A DNA stretch of 31,035 nucleotides from a virus: positions 1-31,035 of IMG/VR virus record IMGVR_UViG_3300042691_006523; one strand, 5' to 3'. Position numbers and translations under genes: made by a program. Below, piece after piece: positions 30,647-31,035 of the stretch. Every line of letters starts with the position of its first letter. The stretch's first letter is position 1. The notes beneath the pieces are model-generated. The model saw nothing but the letters and a program-made list of their open reading frames with translations, was not told the DNA's origin and did no database searches.

Positions 30647-30688
30647 TGTATCAGGTTAGTCGTCTGTATCCCATTCTGCAACTGTATC
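30646..30688. repeat. Three direct CTGTATC repeats at 18-bp period
   Basis: CTGTATC occurs at 30646-30652, 30664-30670 and 30682-30688, each start exactly 18 bases from the last. Two copies fall in the end of the 30656 gene (DTV and DTD codons on the - strand), and the third lies after its stop. Candidate operators for the adjacent HTH protein or short iterons; this is unproven. Confidence 0.5.
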
Positions 30689-31035
30689 AGCCAAGGTTGA
30701 TTTCTTAGCTGTGGGTGCTGGAGCGGCTTTCTCCTTGCGGACTTCAGGCTCATCCACTTCTTCGGCAACAGCCTCGGGTTCGGGTTTTACCTTAGTCTTT
30801 GCAGGAGGCTTACCCTCTATGGCAACGGGCTGCACGGAGTCAGTCTGCGCCACCGTCATGGTGATAGCGCGGAGCGCATCAGCAGTCTTACCCTGCTTAA
30901 TAGAAGCCTCGTGCTCTTCGTCTGTCAGCCAGCGCATAGGCTTGAAGAACAGCTTGGGGGACTCAGACTTGGTATCGAACTTCATCCGTGTCACAACCGT
31001 GTCAGGGCTTACCGACTGAGCCGCCAGCCAGCGTG
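30656..31035 (-). CDS. Protein with acidic C-terminal tail, 5' truncated at window edge
   Basis: The frame is open from the right edge (last whole codon at 31031-31033) to the TAA at 30656-30658. The GTG at 30994 is internal, so the gene starts outside the window. Visible residues begin RWLAAQSVSPDTVVTRMKFD, then SPKLFFKPMRWLTDEEHEAS. The middle is a Pro/Ala/Glu/Lys linker (KPPAKTKVKPEPEAVAEEVD). The end TVAEWDTDD is strongly acidic. A folded N-terminal domain, flexible linker and acidic tip resemble the layout of single-strand DNA-binding proteins, and the gene lies upstream of a primase-helicase in the same operon. That identification is only a suggestion, because no OB-fold signature is visible in this fragment. 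Confidence 0.65.
   Translation of the reverse strand, partial: RWLAAQSVSPDTVVTRMKFDTKSESPKLFFKPMRWLTDEEHEASIKQGKTADALRAITMTVAQTDSVQPVAIEGKPPAKTKVKPEPEAVAEEVDEPEVRKEKAAPAPTAKKSTLADTVAEWDTDD

Noticed and set aside
30630-30720. Sigma-70 promoter for the HTH gene (TTGCAG, 17 bases, TAACCT on the - strand)
   Set aside because: Only four of six and three of six bases match the consensus, and the sequence lies within coding DNA.

Overview
The window is part of the genome of a tailed double-stranded DNA phage, probably short-tailed (podovirus-like) and probably infecting a Gram-negative bacterium. The evidence is an adaptor protein, a T7 gp12/P22 gp10-type nozzle, several fibres with their own chaperones, a 3TM holin plus GH24 endolysin, a run of long low-complexity ejection-type proteins, and a primase-helicase on the opposite strand. 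The gene style resembles uncultured freshwater or marine phage contigs. No terminase, portal, capsid, integrase or tRNA gene is visible, so the packaging and head genes presumably lie left of base 1. The host cannot be named from this sequence.

Layout of the + strand (1-27160), one dense rightward block with almost no intergenic space: (a) 3-3343 neck and small virion proteins: a truncated neck protein, a zinc-ribbon protein, two small basic proteins, the adaptor, and a pair of paralogous virion proteins flanking a 95-aa gene. (b) 3357-9544 fibre region: a 14-fold repeat protein, a fibre, then fibre/chaperone modules ending in a polyglycine fibre with its own small partner. (c) 9548-10644 a small basic gene interrupted by an in-frame stop, a holin and an endolysin. 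(d) 10652-13713 the nozzle and another fibre-like protein. (e) 13735-27160 four large ejection/internal-virion candidates, ending with a 2594-aa large polyvalent-type protein carrying an HExxGH metallopeptidase-like motif and an LPD38-like C-terminal region.

A Rho-independent terminator (27242-27272) closes the rightward block. The leftward block (31035 to 27271, - strand) runs: an edge-truncated protein with an acidic tail, three CTGTATC repeats exactly 18 bp apart and a C(UUCG)G hairpin, a Cro/CI-like HTH protein, a 60-aa protein, and a 965-aa fusion of an archaeo-eukaryotic-type primase with a DUF927 helicase. This looks like the edge of the replication/regulation region, converging on the late block.

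Most late genes are translationally coupled. They overlap as ATGA or TAATG, or the stop codon is fused to the next Shine-Dalgarno (TAAGGAG). Three unrelated chaperone-like genes end in the same 13 bases, which encode the last residues and stop of one protein and the ribosome site of the next. The points most worth following are the modular, compositionally mosaic fibre region, a common beta-domain apparently inserted inside a fibre jelly roll, the interrupted basic gene, and the giant peptidase-like ejection candidate.
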